From the NCBI GenBank assembly GCA_020641055.1, contig CP067345.1:985317-1049316 (forward strand): DNA of 64,000 nt. Reading direction: 5' to 3'. This DNA comes from Clostridioides sp. ES-S-0010-02. Lineage in GTDB: Bacteria > Bacillota > Clostridia > Peptostreptococcales > Peptostreptococcaceae. Of the stretch, positions 54,350-63,154 are shown in pieces (the stretch's first letter is position 1; every line of letters starts with the position of its first letter). The position numbers were made by a program, and so were the translations under genes. The notes beneath the pieces were generated by a model, which was not told where the DNA came from, did no database searches, and saw nothing but the letters and a program-made list of their open reading frames with translations.

Positions 54350-55102
54350 ATGATTGTATATTTTTCTGGGACTGGTAATAGTGAATATGTAGCAAAAAGA
54401 ATGGGTAAAGAGCTTCAGAATGAAGTATTGAATATATTTGAAAAAATTCGAACTAGGGATTATTCTCATTTAGCATCTGAAAGACCATGGGTTATCGTTG
54501 TACCAACTTATGCATGGCGTATTCCACGTATTGTGCATGAATGGTTGATGAAAACAGAACTTAGTGGAAATAAGAATATTTATTTTGTAATGACCTGTGG
54601 GGCTGATATTGGCAATTCAGGCACATACTTGAAGAAATTGTGTAAAGCAAAAGGGATGAATTACAGAGGATGTGCTTCTGTAGTCATGCCAGAAAACTAT
54701 ATTGCGCTTTTTAGTACACCAAGTAAAGAAGAAGCTCTAGTAACGATTGAACAAGCTGAGCAGAAAATATCATCTACAATACAATGTATTAGAACTGATA
54801 TAGCATTCCCAGAATCGAAAGCAACATTTAAGGCTAAATTCAGTAGTGGATTGGTCAATAATATATTTTATCCAGTATTTGTTCATTCTAAAAAATTTTA
54901 TGTGACAGATGCTTGTGTTTCTTGCAAGAAATGTGAAAATGTATGTCCACTTGGAAATATACACCTTAATGATGGAAAGCCAAACTGGGGAAATCATTGC
55001 ACTCATTGCATGGCTTGTATATGTCGATGTCCAAAAGAAGCTATTGAATATGGCGAACATAGCAAGGGGATGGCACGTTATATTTGCCCAAAGGAAATAT
55101 AA
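54350..55102 (+). CDS. EFR1-type flavodoxin-ferredoxin fusion 1
   Basis: 250-residue electron-transfer protein. The N-terminal flavodoxin-like domain begins VYFSGTGNSEYVAKRMG (FMN loop). From about residue 187 two 4Fe-4S motifs follow: CVSCKKCENVCP and CTHCMACICRCP. This is the EFR1 family layout. It could accept electrons from ferredoxin or flavin donors; partners are unknown. AAAGGAG precedes the start. It converges on a paralogue 183 bases away. Confidence 0.87.
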   Translation: MIVYFSGTGNSEYVAKRMGKELQNEVLNIFEKIRTRDYSHLASERPWVIVVPTYAWRIPRIVHEWLMKTELSGNKNIYFVMTCGADIGNSGTYLKKLCKAKGMNYRGCASVVMPENYIALFSTPSKEEALVTIEQAEQKISSTIQCIRTDIAFPESKATFKAKFSSGLVNNIFYPVFVHSKKFYVTDACVSCKKCENVCPLGNIHLNDGKPNWGNHCTHCMACICRCPKEAIEYGEHSKGMARYICPKEI

Positions 55103-55199
55103 AAATAAATGACTTAAATTAATCCTGATGTATTTTGATGAGGGTGCTTTAAAAGCAATCATTATATAACATAGATTTTATTTAATGGAGTATTAACTT

Positions 55200-55236
55200 A
55201 AAAGACAGTTGATAAATAGTCAGCTGTCTTTTTTTA
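55200..55236. terminator. Terminator between the two EFR1-type genes
   Basis: AAAGACAG (about 55200-55208) pairs with CTGTCTTT ending near 55231, with a T-tract. It serves the plus-strand gene and perhaps both. Confidence 0.75.
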
Positions 55237-55285
55237 ATCAATTAAATTAATTAGTCATCATAATTAAATTATAATGAAACTTGTA

Positions 55286-56047
55286 TTATAGATATTTTTC
55301 AATTTTACTTTGTTCAATTACACGTTTACCTAATAAGGTAATTGCCTGTTTTGGGCAATTATTAACACAGCGATAACACATAGTACATTGATTTCCTGGT
55401 ATAGCAACACCATTTTTCACAACAATATTTTTCAAGCAACATAGGCTTACACATTTTCCACAGCCAATACATTTATCAGCACTTATTTTTAATTTGTCTG
55501 AATAGTATTTTGTTTTATTAATAAAATATAACCTTTGTCCAAATAAACCTGCTATATGATGAAAAATTCCGATTCCATCTTGTGGTGGAGTTCCATCTTG
55601 TATTTTTCTTACAGCATGCTTTATTTTTTGTTCTGCATTTGTTATGAGTTTCTTGTTGCTTTCTAAAGTCTTTTTTAATGCCTTTTCATCAGCAATGCTA
55701 TCAGGCATTTTTAAATGTAAACCTCCAATAGTGACTGCACCATATTTTTTAAGCAAACGAGCTAAGATACCTGCTCTATCTCCACTGAATAACCCCATTG
55801 TTGTAATAATAAAAACTCGCTTGTCTTTCCATAAATTTTGATGATTGATTATAAAGTCCTTTAATATTTTAGGTATGTTGCTGTATTGTGTAGGATAGCT
55901 AAATACAATATCTTTATGCTGACTAATTTGATGTAACAATTGCTTATCTTCAATAGAAAATGCCTTTGATGTCATATCATATTCCTGCAAAAACTTTTCT
56001 ATACAATATTTTGAATTGCCTGTTCCACTGAAATATATTCCTAACAT
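55286..56047 (-). CDS. EFR1-type flavodoxin-ferredoxin fusion 2
   Basis: 253-residue paralogue on the opposite strand. Flavodoxin part starts IYFSGTGNSKYCIEKFL, and the ferredoxin part has CIGCGKCVSLCC and CTMCYRCVNNCP. In the first cluster the usual Cys-Pro is Cys-Cys. GGAGAAA precedes the ATG. The two proteins differ enough (GLFSGDRAGILARLLKKYG here against GADIGNSGTYLKKLCKAKG) that the duplication is old or the genes came separately. Confidence 0.86.
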   Translation of the reverse strand: MLGIYFSGTGNSKYCIEKFLQEYDMTSKAFSIEDKQLLHQISQHKDIVFSYPTQYSNIPKILKDFIINHQNLWKDKRVFIITTMGLFSGDRAGILARLLKKYGAVTIGGLHLKMPDSIADEKALKKTLESNKKLITNAEQKIKHAVRKIQDGTPPQDGIGIFHHIAGLFGQRLYFINKTKYYSDKLKISADKCIGCGKCVSLCCLKNIVVKNGVAIPGNQCTMCYRCVNNCPKQAITLLGKRVIEQSKIEKYL

Positions 56048-56528
56048 AATTTTTCTCCAAATTTTAATTTATTGACTTATTTGTTTTATTCTACCATGAG
56101 TATATTTAAAAGTCATTTTTTATGTTTTGAATAGATATTTGAGTAAAAATTATGTGAATTAATTTTGATATGTAGAAAATAGAGTATTTTTTATTGATTT
56201 AAAAATGTTGTTAATAAAGAATTTTTTATTTTACTTAGATATAAATTAATATAAAAAATCTGCTATAAATATGTTGGTTTGATTATAAATAAGATATTTC
56301 TATGCTACTTAATAAATAAAAGTTGTCAATTAAGATGCATATAAATAACTAGTATTATGAAAAATATAATAGAGAATTTGTTTGTGATATTATTTTATAT
56401 TTATATGAGTAGAAAGTGACTATAGGTTATAATAGTAGAAAGCTTAATAAGTGAATGTTAAGGAATAAATGCAATTAATAAAAATTTAAAAATTTTATCT
56501 AAAGGGATATATAGAAAGGAAAATATTT
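56048..56528. other. 480-base AT-rich intergenic region
   Basis: Divergent promoters for the EFR1-type gene (minus) and the lipoprotein gene (plus) must lie here. A TATAAT at 56428-56433 faces the lipoprotein gene but has no good -35. No ORF, riboswitch or repeat was recognised. Confidence 0.5.
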
Positions 56529-58148
56529 ATGAAGTTTAAAAGGTGGGTCAGTATAATTTTATCTATAATAGTTATAAGTTCTCTTCTTGTGGGTTGCACA
56601 AATAAATCTAATTCGGATACAGTATCAAATGAAAAAATATCATATGAAATAAATTCAACAAAAAATAGCAATAATAAGGTTGAAACTAATAAATTTAATT
56701 TAGGAACATCAGAAATGGTTATAAGAGGTAAATCTATACCATTTAATATGGAAGGAATAATATCAGTACCTGAAAATATAAAAGAAAAAGCACCTGTAGT
56801 ATTAATCTTTCATGGACAACATGGAGATGGAGAAAATGATTTTGAAGATGGATTTAAATATCTTACTGAGGCTTTGGCAAAAAATGGTATAATAGGAGTA
56901 TCTATTGATACCTCAGTAAATTATACTTTTAAGTATGGAGAACCAGTGGAAAATGAAAGAATAACTTATTTAGCTCAAACATATATACAAACTTTTAAAG
57001 ACATAAACGAAGGTAAGAAAAATGGATTTGGGTTATACCTCAAAGATAAAGTTGATTTAAATAGAATTGGTCTTATAGGACATTCTGTAGCAGGTTCAGG
57101 GGTAATTAAAATAGCAGAAGACCAAATACAAAAAGGATTCAAAGGGATAAAAGGAATTATATCACTTACACCAGCGTATAATAGTCCGATAGAAAAGTTT
57201 CCTGATATACCAACAGCAATAATAGTTTCAGAGTATGATGGAGATGTTGTTCATAGTGGAGATGATATTTTTTATGATATATCTTTAGATAAAAATAGAA
57301 AAAGCCCATTGGGTCTAACTTATCTAGTGGGAGGAAATCATAATGCATACAACTCAGTTTTAGGAGAAAAAGAGTTTTCTAAGCCACAGACTACTAATGG
57401 AACTTATCCTGAGAAATTAGGACAAGAAGAACATAGAGATTTTTTCTCTAATTATGCAGTTGACTATATGAAATCTATTTTTGAGTTTGATAGTAGTGAA
57501 TCACCTATCTTCAATAAAAAAGGATTGCCTTATAAAATGTATGGATATCAGACTTTAAATAAAGTTAAATATAGTGAATCTGTAGAATTATTCAATAAAA
57601 AGACATTTAAAAATATAAGTTCAAGTAATGTTGATATAAAAGAATTGGTTGAATCAGAGAGATTGAATAAAGATACTGCAAAAATATTTATCAATACTGG
57701 AGTGAATGAAGATTTAGACTTGTTACAAGTTGATTGGAAATCTGAAAGTGGAAAAATAGAACTACCTTTAAATAATAATAACTTAGGAGCTTATTCTGCA
57801 CTAAAGTTTAGATGGGCATTAAACTCTCCTAGTAAATTAAATAATAAAGATAATGTAGTTTCTTTCAAACTTAGCTTAGTTGATTCTAAGGGAAAAGAAA
57901 GCAGTATCATTGTAGAAAATGATAAAGTATCTGCTATGAAGTATTTTGAAGGAGAAGTTATAAAAGATGAATATGTAGAAGGGAAGTTTATGGAATTCTG
58001 GTCAAGATATACTCCAATAAGTGATACAGTAATACCACTTGAAAAATTTAGAAATATAAATTTATCTAATATAAAGAATGTTACAATTGAATTTGAAAGT
58101 CCAGAAACTGGTTCAATTATGTTAAATAAAATAGTTGGTATAAAATAA
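56529..58148 (+). CDS. Lipoprotein alpha/beta hydrolase with C-terminal extension
   Basis: 539-residue surface lipoprotein: the signal peptide ends LLVGCTNKS with lipidated Cys23. Residues about 60-330 form an alpha/beta hydrolase (VVLIFHGQHGDGEND oxyanion region, nucleophile Ser in GLIGHSVAGSG, acid in VSEYDGDV, His in GGNHNAY). The C-terminal 200 residues have no recognised domain; their beta-rich look suggests carbohydrate or wall binding. The substrate is probably an ester on a surface polymer or extracellular compound. AGAAAGGAAA precedes the start. Monocistronic. Confidence 0.8.
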   Translation: MKFKRWVSIILSIIVISSLLVGCTNKSNSDTVSNEKISYEINSTKNSNNKVETNKFNLGTSEMVIRGKSIPFNMEGIISVPENIKEKAPVVLIFHGQHGDGENDFEDGFKYLTEALAKNGIIGVSIDTSVNYTFKYGEPVENERITYLAQTYIQTFKDINEGKKNGFGLYLKDKVDLNRIGLIGHSVAGSGVIKIAEDQIQKGFKGIKGIISLTPAYNSPIEKFPDIPTAIIVSEYDGDVVHSGDDIFYDISLDKNRKSPLGLTYLVGGNHNAYNSVLGEKEFSKPQTTNGTYPEKLGQEEHRDFFSNYAVDYMKSIFEFDSSESPIFNKKGLPYKMYGYQTLNKVKYSESVELFNKKTFKNISSSNVDIKELVESERLNKDTAKIFINTGVNEDLDLLQVDWKSESGKIELPLNNNNLGAYSALKFRWALNSPSKLNNKDNVVSFKLSLVDSKGKESSIIVENDKVSAMKYFEGEVIKDEYVEGKFMEFWSRYTPISDTVIPLEKFRNINLSNIKNVTIEFESPETGSIMLNKIVGIK

Positions 58149-58154
58149 TAAAAG

Positions 58155-58197
58155 TGGTTCTAGATAAAAGTATAAAGTATCTAGAACCAATTTTATT
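58155..58197 (+). terminator. Terminator after the lipoprotein hydrolase
   Basis: TGGTTCTAGATA (58155-58166) pairs with TATCTAGAACCA (58178-58189), followed by ATTTTATT. Confidence 0.85.
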
Positions 58198-58382
58198 AGA
58201 CATTATTAATTTTAGTCAGAGATATAAAACTACTTCATATTAACTATAAGAAAAGAAAATTAAGAATATTTTACTGATATAGAACAAGTTTAAAGAAATT
58301 TTATATCTAAATTGTGTTATCATGAGTAAAGATATCAAGTTTCGAGTTTATTAATAAAATAAAAGACAGGGAGGTAAGTTTC

Positions 58383-59561
58383 ATGTTCTCAAAAATCCTA
58401 GTCAAAACATTTATCAAAGATAGTGAGAATGTTCAAGATAAAGTTGTTAGAAATAAGTATGGTTATGTAGCAGGAATAGTAGGCATAATATCTAATCTAG
58501 TTTTATTTATAGTAAAGGTTTCTATAGGTATACTTACATCAAGTATAGCTATAATGGCTGATGCGTTTAATAATCTTTCTGATATGGCATCTTCAGCAAT
58601 AACTATGATAGGGTTTAAACTAGCAAGTAAACCAGCTGACAAAGAACATCCTTTTGGGCATGGTAGAATAGAATATCTATCAGCATTAATAGTAGCTTTT
58701 ATGGTTATGTTGGTTGGACTTCAATTTGTGAAATCGTCTATAGAAAGAATAACAAATCCAGTTCCTATAAAGTTTGAATTAGTACCACTGATACTTTTAA
58801 TTGCATCTATAATGGTTAAAATATGGTTGAGTCGCTTTAATAAATTTATGGGAAATAAAATTAATTCATCAGCATTAAAAGCAGTGTCATTGGATGCTTT
58901 GGGAGATGTATTTACATCAAGTTGTGTAGTTATATCTTTTATTTTGGCTAGATTTACTGATTTACCTATAGATGGATATGTAGGTATTGTAGTATCATTA
59001 GTAATACTTTATGCAGGATTTTCTCTTGTAAAAGATACTATAAATCCTCTTCTTGGGGAAGCTCCAGATGAAGAAATGGTCAAATCTATTTTAGAATTAT
59101 TATTATCTTATGAACATATAATAGGTACACATGATTTAATAATCCATAATTATGGAGTTGGAAGATGCATTGCATCTATACATGCAGAAATTCCAGCGAA
59201 TATAGATATAATGGAAATTCATGAAATTATAGATACTGCTGAGAGAGAAATATCTGAAAAGTTGGATATATATTTGGTAATTCATATGGACCCTATATGC
59301 CTTGATGATGAAGAGGTTATATCATCAAAAAGAGAACTTGAAGAAATACTTAAGAAAAACAGCCTTATAAAATCTATGCATGATTTTAGGATAGTTGGAA
59401 AAGGAAGTAAGAAGAATTTAGTCTTTGATATAGTAGTTAATCCTTCTGAATTTTCTAAAGGTATGTCAGAAGAAGATCTAAAAGCAGATATAACAAAACT
59501 AGTTAAGGAGATGAATCCTGATTATAATTGTGTAATTGTTGTAGACAAGGATTTTATTTAA
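58383..59561 (+). CDS. Cation diffusion facilitator, Mn2+-type
   Basis: 392-residue exporter with six helices and a cytosolic C-terminal domain longer than usual. The TM2 metal motif is NNLSD (NxxxD, in MADAFNNLSD) and the TM5 motif is DALGD (DxxxD). Zinc CDFs normally have HxxxD in TM5; the N/D-D/D set is the one I associate with Mn2+ exporters such as MntE. HPFGHGRIEYL is the family signature. The C-terminus has the usual cytosolic domain plus a second ferredoxin-like segment. GGGAGG precedes the ATG. Confidence 0.87.
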   Translation: MFSKILVKTFIKDSENVQDKVVRNKYGYVAGIVGIISNLVLFIVKVSIGILTSSIAIMADAFNNLSDMASSAITMIGFKLASKPADKEHPFGHGRIEYLSALIVAFMVMLVGLQFVKSSIERITNPVPIKFELVPLILLIASIMVKIWLSRFNKFMGNKINSSALKAVSLDALGDVFTSSCVVISFILARFTDLPIDGYVGIVVSLVILYAGFSLVKDTINPLLGEAPDEEMVKSILELLLSYEHIIGTHDLIIHNYGVGRCIASIHAEIPANIDIMEIHEIIDTAEREISEKLDIYLVIHMDPICLDDEEVISSKRELEEILKKNSLIKSMHDFRIVGKGSKKNLVFDIVVNPSEFSKGMSEEDLKADITKLVKEMNPDYNCVIVVDKDFI

Positions 59562-59599
59562 TGATGATAAAAAAATAAAGGAAAAAAATGTAAAAAATA

Positions 59600-59628
59600 T
59601 AGACAATAAAACATAGACATAATATAAT
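59600..59628 (+). promoter_or_regulatory. Promoter of the c-di-GMP-II/adhesin transcript
   Basis: TAGACA (59600-59605), 17 bases, TATAAT (59623-59628). The same hexamers and spacing stand before the protease gene. Confidence 0.8.
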
Positions 59629-59684
59629 GGATATATAACTGTATTTAATTTGAATATAATAATTTTTAATTATTTTTATAAAAA

Positions 59685-59794
59685 AATTATAGAGACGTTG
59701 AAGTATATCCTATTACTGGGCACCTTATGGGTATACAGAGTCAATGGTGCAACCGGCTATGAATATAAATTTTATTTATTTCATAGCTTTTTTT
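59685..59794 (+). promoter_or_regulatory. Class II c-di-GMP riboswitch with terminator (on-type)
   Basis: The aptamer core shows GGGCAC (59719-59724) and GGTGCAACCGGCTATG, as in the C. acetobutylicum class II aptamer. P1 forms between TTATAG (59687-59692) and CTATGAA (59757-59763). The same CTATGAA is the left arm of a terminator (GCTATGAA 59756-59763 with TTCATAGC 59780-59787, then T7). Ligand-stabilised P1 therefore blocks the terminator, so c-di-GMP should turn the adhesin on. This agrees with published work on the C. difficile CD2831 locus. Confidence 0.93.
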
Positions 59795-59883
59795 GTATAG
59801 TTTTTTGATAAAAAAAGTTAAATTATATTGGGTATTTATGGAATTTTACAAGAGTGTAAATAGATTAGAGGGGAGCAATCTAT

Positions 59884-62784
59884 ATGAAGAAAGGAAATAA
59901 AAAGGCATTATTAATCAGTTTAATTATGATTTTAAGTATGATAGTTACTACAATATATCCATCTGTATCTTATGCATCAGAATTAGAAGGCAGTGGGTCT
60001 ATACAAAGCAATTCAAATAATTTACCAACTGGAGATGGAAAACAAGAAGAAAATAAGAAACCAGAACAGACTCCAGAGGGAGATAAGCAAGAAGAAAATA
60101 AGAAACCAGAACAGACTCCAGAAGGGGATAAACAAGAAGAAAATAAGAAGCCAGAGGAAACTCCAGAAGGAGATAAGCAAGAAGAAAATAAGAAGCCAGA
60201 GCAAACTCCAGAAGGGGATAAACAAGAGGAAAATAAGAAGCCAGAACAGACTCCAGAAGGAGATAAGCAAGAAGAAAATAAGAAGCCAGAGCAAACTCCA
60301 GAAGGAGAGAAACCAGAAGAAAACAAGAAACCAGAACAAACTTCGATAGAGGATGAAAATTTACTTAAGACTTTAGAAGAAGAACTTAATGAAGATAATG
60401 AAGACCACGGATTTATCGTAAAAATTAATAATGATGCAATAGAAACAGAGTCAATGAAAAAAATTACATTTAATTTAACTTATACTCCAACATCAAAAGG
60501 GATAAAAGCAGGTGACTCAATAACTTTTAAGGTTCCAGATGTATTTAATAAAGTTAATTTAGATTATACAAGTGAATGTTTTGATAAAACAGAGAGTAAT
60601 GGAGAGTATACGCTTACATTTAGAGAATTACCTAATGGTCAAAGTGTAATGCAAGGAAAAATTGGATTAGAAGCATATGTGAATAAAGTTAATGAAGAAA
60701 CAAGTGCCAAAATTCATATTGAAACTACTGGAAAGATAGAAAGTGGAAATGGAGATGTGGATATAGAAATAAAACCTGGCGATAAAGAAGACATTGAAGA
60801 AGCTAAAGGAACACTTAAGAAGCTTGTTGAAGGAAGAGAGTCAACTACTGTATTTATGCCAGTTAAAAATAAAGATGTAAATTATACTATACAAGTAAAT
60901 GAAAAAGAAGAAGAATTAAAAGATATTACTTTATATGACGAACTCCCTGAAGGAATGACATTAATAAAAGATTCTGTAAGTATAGTAGCAAGCAATGGAA
61001 AAGAAGTAAGTGATTTTAATATTGAACAAGGTGAAAATTCTATTTCAGTTACTTTTGGAGATATAGATAAAGCGTATACTGTTAAGTATAAGGCTAGAAT
61101 TAGTGATGAAAATGCAAAACATGGTAACAAATATAAGAATATAGCTAGATTAGAATCTGCAGGTAATAAAGTTCAAGAAGATGATGCTATTGTAAGTATA
61201 TTTGATAGAGGAAATGATTATCTTTTGACTAAGGGGCATTCAGGAGCAACAAATATTACTCAAGTAGGTCAAGTAATCAACTATCAGATTTCAATAAATG
61301 ATGATAAATCACCAGTAAGTAATGTGGTTATAACAGATAATATACCAGAAGGTATGAGATTAACTACTGCTGGAGAAGCTGGGCATGATTTTAGAGTTGT
61401 AGAAGTTCCAATGAATGGTGGCTGGACTCCTTGGAGTAAAGAAAAAATTGCAAATAATATTTCATATAAAACAGAAGAAAAAAGAAATGAAAGTGGGCAA
61501 GTAGAAAAAGTTATAACTGGATTTACAATTAATCTTAGTGAAGAAGAAGTAGAATCAAAGTTCTTTATAGCATATACATTAAAAGTTATTAGTATTGAAG
61601 ATAGTTATACAAATAGAGCTGTTCTTGATGCGAATAATAGTCAAGTAGATAAAAGAGATGAGATAAGTTTTAAGAAGAACTCTGGATTAATAAGTGCCAA
61701 AAAAGAGGTTGATAAAAAGGTATTAGATGGAAATGATAACCAAATAGTTAAGTATAAAATAAACATGTCAACTTATGGTGTTTATGATGCAGGGCAAGTA
61801 AATATTTTAGATGAAGTAAATCCAACATTAAAAATATCTAATATAAAATACTCTGATAATCTTGAACTTAAAAAAGAAGCTGAAGATGGAAAAAATACTA
61901 TAAGATTAGTAAATAAATATGAATTTAAGCAAATAAAAGAAGGTGAACCTGTACAAGGTTGGGTTACATTTGATGCAGATTTTACAGATGTAAAAGTAGG
62001 GGAGACTATACAAAATGTAGCTCAGATTAATGGTTCAAGTCCTCCTGGTGTAGAAACTACTAAACAAGGATATGCTTTTGAAGCTAAGAAGGTAGATAGT
62101 TCAGATAAAAGTGCTCTTGAAGGTGCAAAATTTAATTTGGAAAATACCTTTGGAATAGTAGTAGTTAAGGATTTAGTTAGTAATGAAGATGGTATAATTG
62201 AATCTAGTGTCAAAAATCCAGGAACATATTATTTAGTGGAGACAATGGCTCCAAGTGGATATGAAAAATTAAAGGGTAAAATAAAGGTGGAAATTGATAG
62301 AAAAAATATTGGTAAAATTGTTGATATTGGGAATATAGAAAATGTAAAACAAGAAAATATTCCAGTAAATCCATCAGTACCACCAGGTACAGATGAACCA
62401 ACAGTGAATCCACCAGTGCCACCAAGTACAGATAAGCCAAGTAAACCATCAAGACCATCTGATACAGAGGAAGCAACAATAAATCCACCAATACCACAAT
62501 CAGAAAACGTGGTAAATCCTCCTATACCAGAGGTAGTAAATCCACCAATACCACCATCAGAAGATGTAATAGAAAAGCCTGTTAAACAAATTGTTCCAAT
62601 ACCAGAAGTAGTAAACCCACCAGTGCCACAGGAAAAGAATAATACAGTAAAAGATAATACTGTAGTAAATCCACCAGTGCCACCAAAGACAGGTGATAGT
62701 ACTACAATTACTGTAGAAATACTTTTAGGATTAGGAGCTATTGTAGGACTTATTATATTGAGAAGAAAGAAAAACATCAATTAG
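59884..62784 (+). CDS. Sortase-anchored collagen-binding-like adhesin, PPEP-1 substrate (CD2831-type)
   Basis: 966-residue surface protein. Signal peptide 1-31, then seven tandem 15-residue repeats (GDKQEENKKPEQTPE, about 50-155), then several beta-sandwich domains including a Cna-B/prealbumin-like one (LVETMAPSGYEKLKG near 790). The tail carries protease sites of type (V/I)NPP(V/I)P six times plus one VNPSVP, then the sorting signal PPKTG (933-937), a hydrophobic segment and RRKKNIN. PPKTG fits the C. difficile sortase B preference. The protease encoded next cuts the NPPVP sites and frees the adhesin. Expression depends on the class II riboswitch. Confidence 0.94.
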   Translation: MKKGNKKALLISLIMILSMIVTTIYPSVSYASELEGSGSIQSNSNNLPTGDGKQEENKKPEQTPEGDKQEENKKPEQTPEGDKQEENKKPEETPEGDKQEENKKPEQTPEGDKQEENKKPEQTPEGDKQEENKKPEQTPEGEKPEENKKPEQTSIEDENLLKTLEEELNEDNEDHGFIVKINNDAIETESMKKITFNLTYTPTSKGIKAGDSITFKVPDVFNKVNLDYTSECFDKTESNGEYTLTFRELPNGQSVMQGKIGLEAYVNKVNEETSAKIHIETTGKIESGNGDVDIEIKPGDKEDIEEAKGTLKKLVEGRESTTVFMPVKNKDVNYTIQVNEKEEELKDITLYDELPEGMTLIKDSVSIVASNGKEVSDFNIEQGENSISVTFGDIDKAYTVKYKARISDENAKHGNKYKNIARLESAGNKVQEDDAIVSIFDRGNDYLLTKGHSGATNITQVGQVINYQISINDDKSPVSNVVITDNIPEGMRLTTAGEAGHDFRVVEVPMNGGWTPWSKEKIANNISYKTEEKRNESGQVEKVITGFTINLSEEEVESKFFIAYTLKVISIEDSYTNRAVLDANNSQVDKRDEISFKKNSGLISAKKEVDKKVLDGNDNQIVKYKINMSTYGVYDAGQVNILDEVNPTLKISNIKYSDNLELKKEAEDGKNTIRLVNKYEFKQIKEGEPVQGWVTFDADFTDVKVGETIQNVAQINGSSPPGVETTKQGYAFEAKKVDSSDKSALEGAKFNLENTFGIVVVKDLVSNEDGIIESSVKNPGTYYLVETMAPSGYEKLKGKIKVEIDRKNIGKIVDIGNIENVKQENIPVNPSVPPGTDEPTVNPPVPPSTDKPSKPSRPSDTEEATINPPIPQSENVVNPPIPEVVNPPIPPSEDVIEKPVKQIVPIPEVVNPPVPQEKNNTVKDNTVVNPPVPPKTGDSTTITVEILLGLGAIVGLIILRRKKNIN
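60031..60348 (+). repeat. Seven 45-bp in-frame tandem repeats in the adhesin
   Basis: The unit encodes GDKQEENKKPEQTPE with small changes (EET in one copy, GEKPEENKKPEQTS in the last). Strong DNA similarity between units makes copy number changes by recombination or slippage likely. The region creates long open frames in other reading frames, which are artefacts. Confidence 0.9.
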
Positions 62785-62818
62785 ACCCTAACATTATAAA
62801 AATATAAGTAATATTAAA

Positions 62819-62878
62819 AAATATCTTCTAAAACAATATTTTCAAGTGAGAATATTGTTAGAAGATATTTTTTTTTGG
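62819..62878 (+). terminator. Terminator after the adhesin gene
   Basis: AATATCTTCTAA then ACAATATT (about 62819-62840) pairs with AATATTGTTA and GAAGATATT (62851-62869), followed by eight or more T. Confidence 0.9.
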
Positions 62879-62929
62879 AGTATTATGTAAAAAAACAATC
62901 GTTTTTTAGAAGAAAAATCCAAAAAACTA

Positions 62930-62958
62930 TAGACAAAGAGACAGATATAAGATATAAT
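62930..62958 (+). promoter_or_regulatory. Promoter of the c-di-GMP-I/protease transcript
   Basis: TAGACA (62930-62935), 17 bases, TATAAT (62953-62958), identical in hexamers and spacing to the adhesin promoter. Confidence 0.8.
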
Positions 62959-62974
62959 ATAAATATAAAATTAA

Positions 62975-63110
62975 ACGAGGCAAAACTAGGGAAACCTAGT
63001 CACGCAAAGCTATAGGGGCTAAAGTTTAAATAAACTACGCCAGCCAGTTGCCGAAAAGAGTAAAAATTTCTTTTTGTATATACAAAGATACTCTTGGGTA
63101 TCTTTTTTAT
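62975..63110 (+). promoter_or_regulatory. Class I c-di-GMP (GEMM-I) riboswitch with terminator (off-type)
   Basis: The aptamer runs from GAGGCAAAACTAGGGAAACC to CAGCCAGTTGCCG (about 62976-63053) and keeps TCACGCAAAGC and GGGGCTAAAG, matching GEMM-I. Terminator arms are AAAGATAC (63084-63091) and GTATCTTT (63098-63105) plus T-tract. AAGAGTA (63056-63062) can pair with TACTCTT (63089-63095) and so act as an antiterminator when no ligand is bound. Ligand should favour termination and switch the protease off, as published for zmpI. Confidence 0.92.
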
Positions 63111-63154
63111 TTTGAAATTTATTACTCCCGGCCTAACTCAAAGGAGGGAATAAT

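Larger units (their letters stand above)
59562..59883 (+). other. Control region of the adhesin gene
   Basis: Holds, in order, a promoter (59600-59628), a class II c-di-GMP aptamer (59685-59765), its overlapping terminator (59756-59794) and the adhesin ribosome site near 59868-59874. Confidence 0.85.

Noticed and set aside
54303-54353. 16-codon ORF overlapping the first EFR1-type start
   Set aside because: No ribosome site and no recognisable composition. Chance ORF in AT-rich DNA.
60031-60348. Tandem repeats as a possible CRISPR array
   Set aside because: The units are contiguous, in frame and without unique spacers, and they lie in a coding sequence.
59970-60349. Three long open frames of over 100 codons antisense to or out of frame with the adhesin repeats
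   Set aside because: They arise because a 45-bp repeat without stops stays open in every frame. They have repetitive low-complexity translations, no ribosome sites and no homology.
62210-62780. Long antisense ORFs over the Pro-rich adhesin tail
   Set aside because: Mirror of a strongly biased coding region (CCA-rich). No start signals.
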